Source: Chloroflexota bacterium (GTDB taxonomy: Bacteria; Chloroflexota; UBA5177; JANWHV01). Taken from it: a stretch of 6,781 bases of DNA. This document shows positions 1-5,830 of this stretch, in pieces. A model generated the notes under the pieces. It worked only from the letters and a program-made list of their open reading frames with translations, was not told where the DNA came from and made no database searches. Within the stretch, counting starts at the first letter, position 1. Each line of letters opens with the position of its first letter. The position numbers were made by a program, and so were the translations under genes. The DNA is taken from positions 1 to 6,781 of the forward strand of contig JAQBPC010000306.1 of assembly GCA_028287725.1 (NCBI GenBank), written 5' to 3'.

Positions 1-378
1 CTAATCCAGGACATCGGCATGCAACATGCAGCGCCTTTGAATCACCGGAAATCGAACCCACTGCCGCCATCAATCGCACATGATTTGAGCATTACAGCCG
101 GTTCGCAATTGGCCGGGATTGTCGGCACCGAGCCGCTGCCGGCAAACAGCTTGCACCACCAGGCAGTGGACCTCGTTGCGCCAGGGTTTGTCGTATCAGC
201 GCAAAGTGACGACGGCATCATCGAGGCCATTGAGCATCCTGGGCGTCAGTTCCTCCTCGCAGTCCAGTGCCACCCGGAATACCTGTATGCGAGCGACGAC
301 CGTTGGCTGCGGCTCTTTAAGTCGTTTGTCGACGAGGCGGGCCGCGTAGGTGTGGAGCGCCGAGTTCGATACGCATAG
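1..378 (+). CDS. Gamma-glutamyl-gamma-aminobutyrate hydrolase-like protein (peptidase C26), 3' part only
   Basis: This is the C-terminal half (about 125 residues) of a class I glutamine-amidotransferase-like hydrolase of the PuuD/peptidase C26 type; the reading frame is open to the left edge. Visible features are an LIQDI segment at the very start, which in this family follows the nucleophile region, an NSLHHQAV stretch, and VQCHPEYL at about residues 88-95 of the fragment. In that last motif H91 and E93 would be the His and Glu of the Cys-His-Glu triad. The nucleophile cysteine lies outside the window. Family members cleave gamma-glutamyl amide bonds of small molecules in the cytoplasm, for example gamma-glutamyl-GABA in putrescine breakdown. 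No other polyamine gene is visible, so the substrate is open. Most relatives have Trp or Phe where this one has Cys before HPE. The gene ends 93 nt before the methyltransferase. Confidence 0.88.
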   Translation, partial: LIQDIGMQHAAPLNHRKSNPLPPSIAHDLSITAGSQLAGIVGTEPLPANSLHHQAVDLVAPGFVVSAQSDDGIIEAIEHPGRQFLLAVQCHPEYLYASDDRWLRLFKSFVDEAGRVGVERRVRYA

Positions 379-471
379 CGCTACAGTTCGACGACAGATT
401 TAGGCGTTCACTCGCGGAACTCAACGAGGCCGACAGTAGCCGTTTTTAGTGATGGTGAGCAAGCACCAGAG

Positions 472-1266
472 GTGATTACTAGCTCATCCAATCAGCTTGC
501 TAAGCGGATGCGTGCTCTCCAGCAACGCAAGGAACGACTGTCTGAACGGTCCTTCGTTGTGGAGGGCATCCTCCCAGTCTGGCGCGCCATCGAGCAAGGT
601 GCGGATATTGACATCGTCGTCGTCGCGCCCGAGCTACTGCGCAGCGAACAGGCACGTGATCTGCTGGACTTGAGGACCCGACAAGGCTTGCCGGTTGCTA
701 CGGTCAGTGCGGCAGTGTTTACGCAGGTCGCCGAACGCGACAATCCGTCAGGGCTCGCGGCTATTGTGCGGATGTCGCAGGTCGAACTTGGTGATCTCAC
801 CATCGGCCCGAGCTCCGTATTTACCGCGCTGGTTGAACCCGCAAATCCAGGTAATGTCGGCACGATCGTGCGAACAATTGATGCAACCGGAGGCGCCGGT
901 CTCATTCTAATTGGCGGGGGCACGGACCCCTATCACCCGACTGCGGTGAAGGCCAGCATGGGGACCATTTTTACAGTGCCCGTGGTTCATGTGCGGCGCT
1001 GGGAGACTGTACGCGAGTGGAGCAAAGAGCAGAGACTACAGGTCATCACTACATCCGCGCACGCCGCGCTCGACCATTGGAACGCGCCTATACTTGTCCC
1101 GGGCGTCGTGCTGTTTGGCAACGAGGGCGAAGGGCTGCCCAAGGAGATTGTCGCGGAGAGTGATCTCGCGGTAAGCATTCCCATGGCACGTGGAGGATCA
1201 CTCAACTTGGGCGTGGCCGCGGCTGTCCTTCTCTACGAGATTCGCAGGCAGACTCTGCAACGTTAG
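472..1266 (+). CDS. TrmH/SpoU-family RNA 2'-O-ribose methyltransferase
   Basis: This 264-aa protein is the usual length for a two-domain SPOUT RNA methyltransferase that transfers a methyl group from SAM to a ribose 2'-OH of rRNA or tRNA. Residues 1-100 look like the substrate-binding L30e-like domain (KRMRALQQRKERL, then SFVVEG). Residues about 115-260 form the knotted catalytic domain with all three SpoU motifs: motif 1 NPGNVGTIVRTIDATG (125-140, with R134 the probable catalytic arginine), motif 2 LFGNEGEGLP (214-223), and motif 3 IPMARGGSLNLGVAAAV (236-252). The start is GTG, giving the typical MITS N-terminus. A GGTGAG about 12 nt upstream is a modest ribosome-binding site, and no other canonical start lies in frame upstream. 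The exact RNA target (23S rRNA as in RlmB or TsnR relatives, or tRNA) cannot be read from sequence. In many genomes this type sits near pheST; that is not visible here. Confidence 0.93.
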   Translation: MITSSSNQLAKRMRALQQRKERLSERSFVVEGILPVWRAIEQGADIDIVVVAPELLRSEQARDLLDLRTRQGLPVATVSAAVFTQVAERDNPSGLAAIVRMSQVELGDLTIGPSSVFTALVEPANPGNVGTIVRTIDATGGAGLILIGGGTDPYHPTAVKASMGTIFTVPVVHVRRWETVREWSKEQRLQVITTSAHAALDHWNAPILVPGVVLFGNEGEGLPKEIVAESDLAVSIPMARGGSLNLGVAAAVLLYEIRRQTLQR

Positions 1267-1378
1267 TGCTTCATTGGGTGGCGCGACGTAGCTCGCAGAG
1301 GCTCCGCGCGGCCCGCCTTGTAAAGGACGTCGAACCTGCAGCATGCATGGCTATAGGTTGGGCACGCTTCCTGCGCAA

Positions 1379-1397
1379 AGCGTACGAAACGTAGGCT
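1379..1397. terminator. Small hairpin in the convergent gap, possible bidirectional terminator
   Basis: The 179-nt gap between the convergent methyltransferase and membrane-protein genes holds a compact stem, AGC-g-TACG with loop AAA and CGTA-g-GCT. It has seven pairs and one G/G mismatch. No T-run follows on either strand, so a role in termination rests on position only. I see no gene or tRNA in the rest of the gap. Confidence 0.25.
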
Positions 1398-1445
1398 GAT
1401 GCGTGCAGATGGCCACAGGAGACGCAGGTGAGGTGTCGGCTCGCG

Positions 1446-2186
1446 TTAGGACGGTGCAACTACCTGCTTATTGAGGTTCTGTGCACTAGGGCTCGACTCT
1501 CGCTGAAGCGAGAACGTGCAGAGGAAGCCGGCGAAAAGCACGACCCATCCAACTGTCATCGTCAACCAGAAGGCGCCGGCGCCAAAACCCGTGCGTGCTT
1601 GGCCACCGGCCTGTGAAATGATATAAGTCCCCAGCGCGATCAGGACATTTGCAATCACGAGGCGCTGCGAGCCGTTTTTCCGATACAGCTGCCAACCCGA
1701 ATACACGGCGACGCCGACCACGCAAATGGCGCCAAAAATATTTAGGATCGCAACCAATGCGGTCCTCAACACGTCCGGCTTGTAGACGTCTGGCTTGGTG
1801 CCAGGTCCACCATTCAACTGGTGGAGCACAGTGGAGTTTATAGGGTCGACCAGGAGCACAACTGTCCCAACGACCGACGCAGCGGCCACGGCAATGATCG
1901 CCCATCTCACGCGCGCCTTCGCGGCGTCGCTCCGTGCGATAAGCAACAGACTTCCGAGTCCAAGCAACGGCGCCGTCAGCAACGCGCCGAAGATATAGTA
2001 AAGCCGGAAAGCGAGTTCGGACTTCCCATCGCCGAGAAACACAATGTAGGCCAACGAGCCTGCAGCCGCGGCCGCAAGTGACAGGCACCACGCCAGCTGA
2101 TAAGGGCGGCGGCGAGCCAGGTATTGGCGCGTAACGGCCAGACAGAAGGCGAGGCTCACGACCAGAACAATCAGCGGATATACCAT
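1446..2186 (-). CDS. Uncharacterised seven-helix integral membrane protein
   Basis: This 246-aa protein is almost wholly hydrophobic, with seven likely membrane helices at about residues 2-20, 29-52, 60-85, 95-113, 140-165, 174-191 and 203-224. Basic clusters such as RQYLARRRPYQ (20-30) and RSDAAKARVR (85-94) fall in the loops after helices 1 and 3, so those loops are probably cytoplasmic. The RRRPYQLAW and FRLYYIFGALL segments recall a family of hypothetical 7-helix proteins in Gram-positive-type and Chloroflexota genomes, but that is memory, not a search. No transporter or enzyme motif is visible. The loop between helices 4 and 5 is the longest (about 114-139) and is rich in Gly, Asn, Lys and Asp. 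GGAG 8 nt before the ATG supports the start. It follows the FTR1 gene on the same strand after 93 nt, so it may be read from the same transcript, though a promoter of its own is possible. Confidence 0.85.
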   Translation of the reverse strand: MVYPLIVLVVSLAFCLAVTRQYLARRRPYQLAWCLSLAAAAAGSLAYIVFLGDGKSELAFRLYYIFGALLTAPLLGLGSLLLIARSDAAKARVRWAIIAVAAASVVGTVVLLVDPINSTVLHQLNGGPGTKPDVYKPDVLRTALVAILNIFGAICVVGVAVYSGWQLYRKNGSQRLVIANVLIALGTYIISQAGGQARTGFGAGAFWLTMTVGWVVLFAGFLCTFSLQRESSPSAQNLNKQVVAPS

Positions 2187-2279
2187 GAATAGTGCTCCAC
2201 TTGAGCTACCTCACCGAGCGCAGCGCGCAACGTCTAGCAAGCGCGTCGCTACTGAGAGTACCAGGTTTGTCACACGATT

Positions 2280-3134
2280 CTAGGCGTTGGCCGTCGTACC
2301 CGGAGTTCCCGCCTGTGCCTTGGGATGAGTCGGACGCGAGGCGCTCAAGAACGCGCGCAGGCCAATAAACAGGAATAGTGCCCAGGCGGACACCTGAAGC
2401 AGCGAGGGCGAGGAGGCATAGCCAAACAGGCCGTGCAGTATGTCGCCGAGATTGCTGTTATCCGAAAGAACTGTGCTGGTGTTCCACAGGGTTTGACTTC
2501 CACCGGGAAGCACACCGAGACCTTGCAGGTTTTGAATCGCATCCGCCAAGAGTCCAGCCGCGACAACCATCAGCGCTATGCCAACCACGGTGAAGAAGCG
2601 CTTCATATTGACGCGGACGCCGAGCCGATAGATAGCAACGCTGATAGCAATTGAGACTGCGAGGCCGAGAACGGCTCCCGACACAAGCGATAGCGCAGGG
2701 GTCTTGAACGCGATGGCGAGCAAGAAAATAACTGTCTCAACTGACTCCCGACCGACTGTAACGAATGCCAACGTCGCTAGGGAAAATGCTGAGCCACCGG
2801 CAATCGCGGCCCCCATGCGCGCCTTTAACTCGCTACTCATGGACCGGCTATGGGATTTCATCCAGAAGGTCATGTACGTCAAAGTCACTACAGCAAGCAA
2901 GAACACGCACGTCTCAAACCACGTCTGGGCAGTTGAGTGTATGAACGAATCCTTTGCCACTGCGTATAGGACGACACCAAAAAGGCACGAACCAACGATC
3001 GCGGAACCTACGCCGACAAACACCCATCGGAAGAGATCGCGCCTTCCAGCGGTCGCGAGGAAGGTACACATCATCGAAATGATCATGCTCCCCTCGATGC
3101 CTTCGCGCAGAAAGATCAAGAAACTGGGTATCAT
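2280..3134 (-). CDS. FTR1/EfeU-family iron permease
   Basis: This 284-aa polytopic protein belongs to the FTR1/EfeU high-affinity iron permease family. It has about seven helices and both signature iron-binding motifs: REGIE at residues 10-14 in the first helix and RESVE at 129-133. The stretch FLLAVVTLTYMTFWM (78-92), followed by KSHSRSM, is also typical of the third helix and its boundary. FTR1 proteins move iron across the cytoplasmic membrane, in yeast after ferroxidase oxidation and in bacteria with EfeO/EfeB. No EfeO or EfeB partner lies in the window, so it may act alone or with distant partners. The start is firm: GGAG lies 5 nt before the ATG, and the ATG overlaps the stop of the upstream metal regulator as ATGA, indicating translational coupling. 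The C-terminal tail after residue 265 is polar and rich in Ala, Thr and Pro. Confidence 0.94.
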   Translation of the reverse strand: MIPSFLIFLREGIEGSMIISMMCTFLATAGRRDLFRWVFVGVGSAIVGSCLFGVVLYAVAKDSFIHSTAQTWFETCVFLLAVVTLTYMTFWMKSHSRSMSSELKARMGAAIAGGSAFSLATLAFVTVGRESVETVIFLLAIAFKTPALSLVSGAVLGLAVSIAISVAIYRLGVRVNMKRFFTVVGIALMVVAAGLLADAIQNLQGLGVLPGGSQTLWNTSTVLSDNSNLGDILHGLFGYASSPSLLQVSAWALFLFIGLRAFLSASRPTHPKAQAGTPGTTANA

Positions 3135-3847
3135 CTTCGCTCCGATGCGATTGCTTGCCTATCTGCTGTGGGCCGGACTTGACTTGGTGATGCATCTGCC
3201 CGTTTCACCCATACTTTTGTCGCAAGATCAAGCCCGACGGCAACGGTCTTTCCGGCAATATCGACAGTCAGGGCGCCGCCAGGTTCGCGCTCGCATACTA
3301 CGAGCGACGCCCCGGGCCGCATTCCCTTCTCCCCCACATACTTGAGGAGCACGGATTCGTCTTCAACTACCTCTGAAACGCAGACAACATGCAGTTGCTC
3401 GCCGTCTGTCGCGTCACTCAGTCGGAACGCACCCTGGTCTCGTAGAAATAGGGAGGCATCGGGTACCCCGCCTGGAATCGGGTTTCCGTGAGGACAGGTA
3501 GATGGGTGCATAAGCACCTCATCCATGCGGTCCTCAATTTCAGGCGTCAGGCCGTGCTCGAGATGGTGTGCTTCTTCATGCGCTGTAATCCAGTCCAGCC
3601 CAAGCACTTGAAGCAGGAATCGCTCGGCGAGTCGATGGCGTCGCAGGGCTGCCTCGGCGCCGGCGCGACCGGTATCTGTCAGCGAAATCGCCTTACGATC
3701 ATCGCGTCGGATTAGCCCGTCATTTTCCATGCGCTGGAGTATCGACCCAACATTCGGTGCGGAGACGTTGAATTTCTGCGCAAGTCTGGCGGCGATCACC
3801 GGGTCACCTTCCATGGTGACGTTATAGATGGTCTCCAGATATTCCAC
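3131..3847 (-). CDS. DtxR/MntR-family metal-dependent transcriptional repressor
   Basis: This protein (238 aa from the GTG) has the full DtxR architecture. A winged helix-turn-helix spans about 1-62 (ARLAQKFNVSAPNVGSILQRM). A dimerisation and metal-binding domain spans about 63-126 (RRHRLAERFLL, then AHEEAHHLEHGLT and CPHGNPIPG). A C-terminal FeoA/SH3-like domain spans about 148-216. By alignment with DtxR, H71, E75 and H90 match the ancillary site. H94, E97 and H98 match the primary site, with His where DtxR has Cys102 and MntR has Glu. Family members bind Fe(II) or Mn(II) and repress uptake genes; here the coupled FTR1 gene argues for iron. The GTG start has no ribosome-binding site and would put the first metal-ligand position (E2, equivalent to DtxR M10) right at the N-terminus. 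An in-frame ATT at 3860-3862 preceded by GGGAGA is a better-placed alternative, giving 243 aa. Confidence 0.93.
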   Translation of the reverse strand: MEYLETIYNVTMEGDPVIAARLAQKFNVSAPNVGSILQRMENDGLIRRDDRKAISLTDTGRAGAEAALRRHRLAERFLLQVLGLDWITAHEEAHHLEHGLTPEIEDRMDEVLMHPSTCPHGNPIPGGVPDASLFLRDQGAFRLSDATDGEQLHVVCVSEVVEDESVLLKYVGEKGMRPGASLVVCEREPGGALTVDIAGKTVAVGLDLATKVWVKRADASPSQVRPTADRQAIASERR

Positions 3848-3859
3848 GACGACGGTGCT

Positions 3860-3874
3860 AATGCCAATTCTCCC
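3860..3874 (-). promoter_or_regulatory. Ribosome-binding site with a possible ATT start for the metal repressor
   Basis: On the minus strand GGGAGA (3869-3874) is followed by 6 nt and then ATT (3860-3862), in frame with the repressor and five codons before the GTG. An in-frame TAA at 3878-3880 closes the frame upstream. This spacing suits the ATT far better than the GTG, which lies about 21 nt from the same Shine-Dalgarno. The extra residues also complete the first helix expected for the family. Confidence 0.45.
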
Positions 3875-3927
3875 GCATTATCCCGCGCGGCCAACGCATG
3901 TTCGACCGGCCCATCCAATATACGGAT

Positions 3928-3957
3928 AGTGTACCGATGTAGTCGGACTTCGGTCAA
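3928..3957 (-). promoter_or_regulatory. Candidate sigma-70-type promoter of the repressor-permease operon
   Basis: Reading the minus strand, TTGACC (3952-3957) is a five-of-six match to the -35 consensus. It is followed by 18 nt and TACACT (3928-3933), a four-of-six -10. Transcription would begin near 3921, leaving a leader of about 60-75 nt before the repressor start. Its position just inside the inverted repeat at 3960-3984 strengthens the assignment. Confidence 0.5.
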
Positions 3958-3959
3958 TA

Positions 3960-3984
3960 CGGGTTAACATGCCGCATTAACCCG
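3960..3984. promoter_or_regulatory. Perfect inverted repeat CGGGTTAA-N9-TTAACCCG, candidate operator
   Basis: An exact 8-bp inverted repeat with a 9-nt spacer sits 2 bp upstream of the -35 of the repressor promoter. A smaller palindrome, ATGC-c-GCAT, lies inside it, one base off centre. The AT-rich TTAA core with flanking GGG/CCC is a plausible site for a dimeric regulator, perhaps the DtxR-family protein itself, although it is not the IdeR or MntR consensus. It lacks a T-run and so is a poor terminator for the gene ending at 4085. Confidence 0.5.
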
Positions 3985-4084
3985 CCGATCACGAAGCACC
4001 CGTTGCTCTCCCGAACCGCGGCGCTGCCCAGAATTGGAGAATCCACGCTGCGCCGGCGCGAGATGTGCAGTGACAGCGGTCGCG

Positions 4085-4402
4085 CTAATTAGACTCGAAC
4101 TGTTCCTTGGTGATCAGAGTGCACCGCTCCGTTTCGGACTCGACGATCCTGTACCCAGGATCGAGAGTCAGATGAACATACATGAGGTTCTGGCAGTTCG
4201 ATCCCAAGATCTCCTTATGCAGCACCAGTACCGAGCCGCTCGATTCGTCCGGGTACTCCTGAGTGACATCCGTACGGCGATTTGCCCGAATATGAATCTT
4301 CTCCCCGCACTTGTCACACTTCACGTACACATGCAGTCCTTCAGGATCTCCATTCGGATCCGACTGCTGTTTCCCGCCGAACAGGCGTGAAATAATGCCC
4401 AT
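4085..4402 (-). CDS. Small CxxC protein of unknown function, probable zinc-binding
   Basis: This 105-aa soluble protein begins MGIISRLFGG and then has VKCDKCGEKIHIRANR (28-43), where C29 and C32 form a CxxC knuckle. Two further cysteines, C70 (LGSNCQN) and C94 (TERCTLI), could complete a four-Cys metal site. The KCDKCG opening is like a zinc-ribbon half. The middle, TDVTQEYPDESSG followed by VLVLHKEILGSNCQNL, looks like conserved beta structure. I do not recognise a named family and assign no function. The start is well supported: AGAGGGGA lies about 6 nt before the ATG. The long opposite-strand frame lacks any such features. The gene is 237 nt upstream of the metal repressor on the same strand, with a separate promoter between them, so the two are probably not one operon. 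It is divergent from the two-helix membrane protein at 4565. Confidence 0.82.
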   Translation of the reverse strand: MGIISRLFGGKQQSDPNGDPEGLHVYVKCDKCGEKIHIRANRRTDVTQEYPDESSGSVLVLHKEILGSNCQNLMYVHLTLDPGYRIVESETERCTLITKEQFESN

Positions 4403-4455
4403 TTGTTTCCCCTCTCATGCAGTGATTAGTCTCCGACAGCCTGACAACCGGTCGG

Positions 4456-4475
4456 TGCATGCCGATCACCATGCA
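4456..4475. promoter_or_regulatory. Inverted repeat TGCATG-N8-CATGCA between divergent genes
   Basis: A perfect 6-bp inverted repeat with an 8-nt spacer sits in the 162-nt gap between the divergent CxxC protein and two-helix membrane protein genes. The size and placement suit a regulator dimer that could act on both genes. No regulator for it can be named. Confidence 0.3.
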
Positions 4476-4476
4476 G

Positions 4477-4506
4477 TTCACTAACGCATGGTACAGCGGG
4501 TACACT
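4477..4506 (+). promoter_or_regulatory. Possible promoter for the 78-aa membrane protein
   Basis: TTCACT (4477-4482), 18 nt, then TACACT (4501-4506) is a four-of-six match at each element. It would start a transcript with a leader of about 50 nt before the ATG at 4565. The -35 lies directly beside the inverted repeat at 4456-4475. The match is weak and rests on position. Confidence 0.3.
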
Positions 4507-4564
4507 GCGCAACAATGATTTGCCTCGCAGGTTAGATTGTGTTCCAGGTAAAAAGGCACGGATC

Positions 4565-4801
4565 ATGTCTTGGAAGAATCAAAGAATGGCGTCCGAACGC
4601 ACTGCCAGCGTACTTCGCCGCGTTATGCTCCTCATTGGCGTCGCGCTGGTTCTAACCGGCGTCATTATGGTGCTCAGCATCGGCGTGTCGCACACGTCGA
4701 CCGGTGAGCTCATCGCTGGCCGGAACGACACGCAAAGCCTGTTGTTACCACTTGGCCTCTTTGCGGCGGGCATCGTTTGCCTTGCATGGGGGCTGCCCTG
4801 A
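4565..4801 (+). CDS. Small two-helix membrane protein, unknown function
   Basis: This 78-aa protein has a polar, basic N-terminus (to R19), a first membrane helix at about 20-40, a polar loop of about 18 residues (SHTSTGELIAGRNDTQS), and a second helix at about 59-77 ending at the C-terminus. The basic N-terminus predicts both ends inside and the loop outside. I chose the ATG at 4565 because AAAAAGG lies about 9 nt upstream. A longer form from a TTG at 4520 adds a cysteine-containing arginine-rich segment with no support. It has no recognised domain. It precedes the collagen-like gene by 99 nt on the same strand, so the two could share a transcript, but the collagen-like gene may also have its own promoter. 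Confidence 0.7.
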   Translation: MSWKNQRMASERTASVLRRVMLLIGVALVLTGVIMVLSIGVSHTSTGELIAGRNDTQSLLLPLGLFAAGIVCLAWGLP

Positions 4802-4900
4802 TTTATCGCGGCCAATGGCATGTGCGAAACGAGACACGCTATCGGGCCTGCAAAGCTGGTCTAGCCTGTTCCAGAGTCGAGAAATGCGGGAGGTGAGTCA

Positions 4901-5662
4901 ATGCGAGTCCCCATTCCGTTCCTCGTGGTTGCCGCGGTCCTCGTGGTCCTTGGGTGGCCGGGAGTTGGCTCCGTAGCCCAGGGCAGCACACCACCATCGC
5001 TCGCGGAGCAAGTCTTGGTACTTTCCAAGAAGGTGTCGGCGCTTCAACACACCGTAAGCACGCTGCAGCAGGTGAAGACCATTCCGGGACCGCGTGGCCC
5101 GCGAGGCGCTGCGGGACCGCAAGGGATCCAGGGCCCTGCCGGCCCGACCGGCATGACTGGAGAGGCTGGGCCGCAAGGGCCACAAGGTATGCCGGGATCG
5201 CAAGGTCCGGAAGGAGCGGCAGGTCCTCCAGGCCCTGCAGGGGCAGATGGCCAGCAGGGCCCTCCAGGCGCGCCCGCCACAGGCAGCCAACCAGCAGCTG
5301 ATGTCCTCCAGCCAGGGCACACGGAAAGCGGTGACGTAGCTGTCGGCTTCACGGCCATCACTTCACAACAAACCGCCGGTGCGCTAGTAAGCTACAAGAT
5401 AGGTTTGGCGACTGCGCCGCGCTTGGTCGCTTTTGCTGGAAATGGGGGCTGCAGGACACCAGGCACGGCCCCATCCGGCGTGCTGTGCCTCTATCCCGCC
5501 TGGACGGTCAATACTATGAGCGCCTTCACCACGTCAAACGACCACTATGGCTCACCACCGTCGACGTTTACGGCAGACCGAGACGGTTTCTACTTTCAGG
5601 TCACGGCAGGCAATGCCGGATTGGCATTATGGCAAGGTACGTACAGCTACACTGCCGAGTGA
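4901..5662 (+). CDS. Secreted collagen-like protein with Gly-X-Y repeats
   Basis: This 253-aa protein has four visible parts. A signal peptide (1-26) has a hydrophobic core, FLVVAAVLVVLGW, and a likely cut after SVA, before Q27. A short heptad-like coiled coil (about 34-58, LAEQVLVLSKKVSALQHTV) could act as a trimerisation nucleus. A collagen region (63-125) has 21 uninterrupted Gly-X-Y triplets rich in GPQ, GPR, GPA and GPP. A C-terminal domain (about 130-253) has alternating hydrophobic residues suggesting beta strands, and C184 and C196 could form a disulfide. The layout of coiled coil, collagen stalk and C-terminal head resembles bacterial collagens that form trimeric surface or secreted stalks. 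No LPXTG or other anchor is visible, so it is probably released or loosely held. The start is strong: GGGAGGTGAG lies just before the ATG. Its ligand or structural role is unknown. Confidence 0.92.
   Translation: MRVPIPFLVVAAVLVVLGWPGVGSVAQGSTPPSLAEQVLVLSKKVSALQHTVSTLQQVKTIPGPRGPRGAAGPQGIQGPAGPTGMTGEAGPQGPQGMPGSQGPEGAAGPPGPAGADGQQGPPGAPATGSQPAADVLQPGHTESGDVAVGFTAITSQQTAGALVSYKIGLATAPRLVAFAGNGGCRTPGTAPSGVLCLYPAWTVNTMSAFTTSNDHYGSPPSTFTADRDGFYFQVTAGNAGLALWQGTYSYTAE
5087..5275 (+). repeat. Gly-X-Y coding repeat of the collagen-like protein
   Basis: These 21 codon triplets each begin with a Gly codon (GGN), many followed by a Pro codon (CCN). Short imperfect DNA repeats such as CCGCAAGG recur, consistent with growth by slippage or recombination. 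The tract is only 189 bp, short compared with many bacterial collagens. Confidence 0.9.
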
Positions 5663-5674
5663 CACTGGTGCGCG

Positions 5675-5697
5675 TCGCTGCATCGGCACAGCGATTT
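5675..5697 (+). terminator. Weak terminator-like hairpin after the collagen-like gene
   Basis: TCGCTG, an 8-nt loop and CAGCGA form a perfect 6-bp stem that starts 12 nt after the stop codon and is followed by TTT. The T-run is too short for a convincing intrinsic terminator, but the position fits. Confidence 0.35.
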
Positions 5698-5735
5698 ACC
5701 GCGAGGTATGGGCGCGCAGCACGAGTTGGGCAGTG

Positions 5736-5764
5736 TAGACAGCAATTTGAAGCAATCCTATACT
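5736..5764 (+). promoter_or_regulatory. Sigma-70-type promoter for the basic membrane protein-glutaredoxin operon
   Basis: TAGACA (5736-5741), exactly 17 nt, then TATACT (5759-5764): each element matches five of six consensus bases at optimal spacing. This is the best promoter in the window. Transcription would start near 5771, about 60 nt before the ATG at 5831. This argues that the open frame extending upstream to 5708 is not coding. Confidence 0.65.
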
Positions 5765-5830
5765 CAAAGTACCGGGGCATATTCCTCTGGTAGTACATCA
5801 CAGTTGAGGGTAGGTGGTGCCGGGCACCTC

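Noticed and set aside
492..923. 143-codon minus-strand frame opposite the methyltransferase gene
   Set aside because: The plus strand carries all SpoU motifs, and the opposite frame is low-complexity and rich in Ser, Arg and Pro.
1325..1340. GGTTCGAC on the minus strand resembling a tRNA T-loop
   Set aside because: The flanking bases do not form the 5-bp T-stem, and no acceptor or anticodon arm can be found around it.
1271..1459. Minus-strand frame with a CVSC motif in the gap after the methyltransferase gene
   Set aside because: It is short, overlaps the end of the membrane protein gene, has no ribosome-binding site, and the CxxC is a single chance pair.
1498..1513. Perfect 7-bp inverted repeat TCTCGCT-GA-AGCGAGA near the end of the seven-helix membrane protein gene
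   Set aside because: It lies within coding sequence about 50 nt before the stop, has a 2-nt loop and no T-run; chance is the simplest explanation.
2704..3345. Long plus-strand open frame (213 codons) opposite the FTR1 gene and the end of the repressor gene
   Set aside because: It is a shadow of two firmly identified genes. Its translation has no domain pattern, and it crosses the ATGA junction without meaning.
4050..4059. 10-bp palindrome GCGCCGGCGC downstream of the CxxC protein gene
   Set aside because: It is short and GC-only in GC-rich DNA, with no T-run to make a terminator.
4034..4390. 118-codon plus-strand frame opposite the CxxC protein
   Set aside because: It has no ribosome-binding site or motif. 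The minus-strand gene has a good Shine-Dalgarno and a CxxC knuckle.
5044..5361. Minus-strand frame opposite the collagen gene that also reads as Gly- and Pro-rich repeats
   Set aside because: GGN CCN read backwards is again GGN CCN, so the complement of a collagen repeat gives a mock collagen frame. It has no signal peptide or ribosome-binding site, and the plus-strand gene has both.
5708..5830. Upstream 41-codon extension of the basic membrane protein
   Set aside because: The near-consensus promoter at 5736-5764 lies within it, and the extension is polar with no conserved look.
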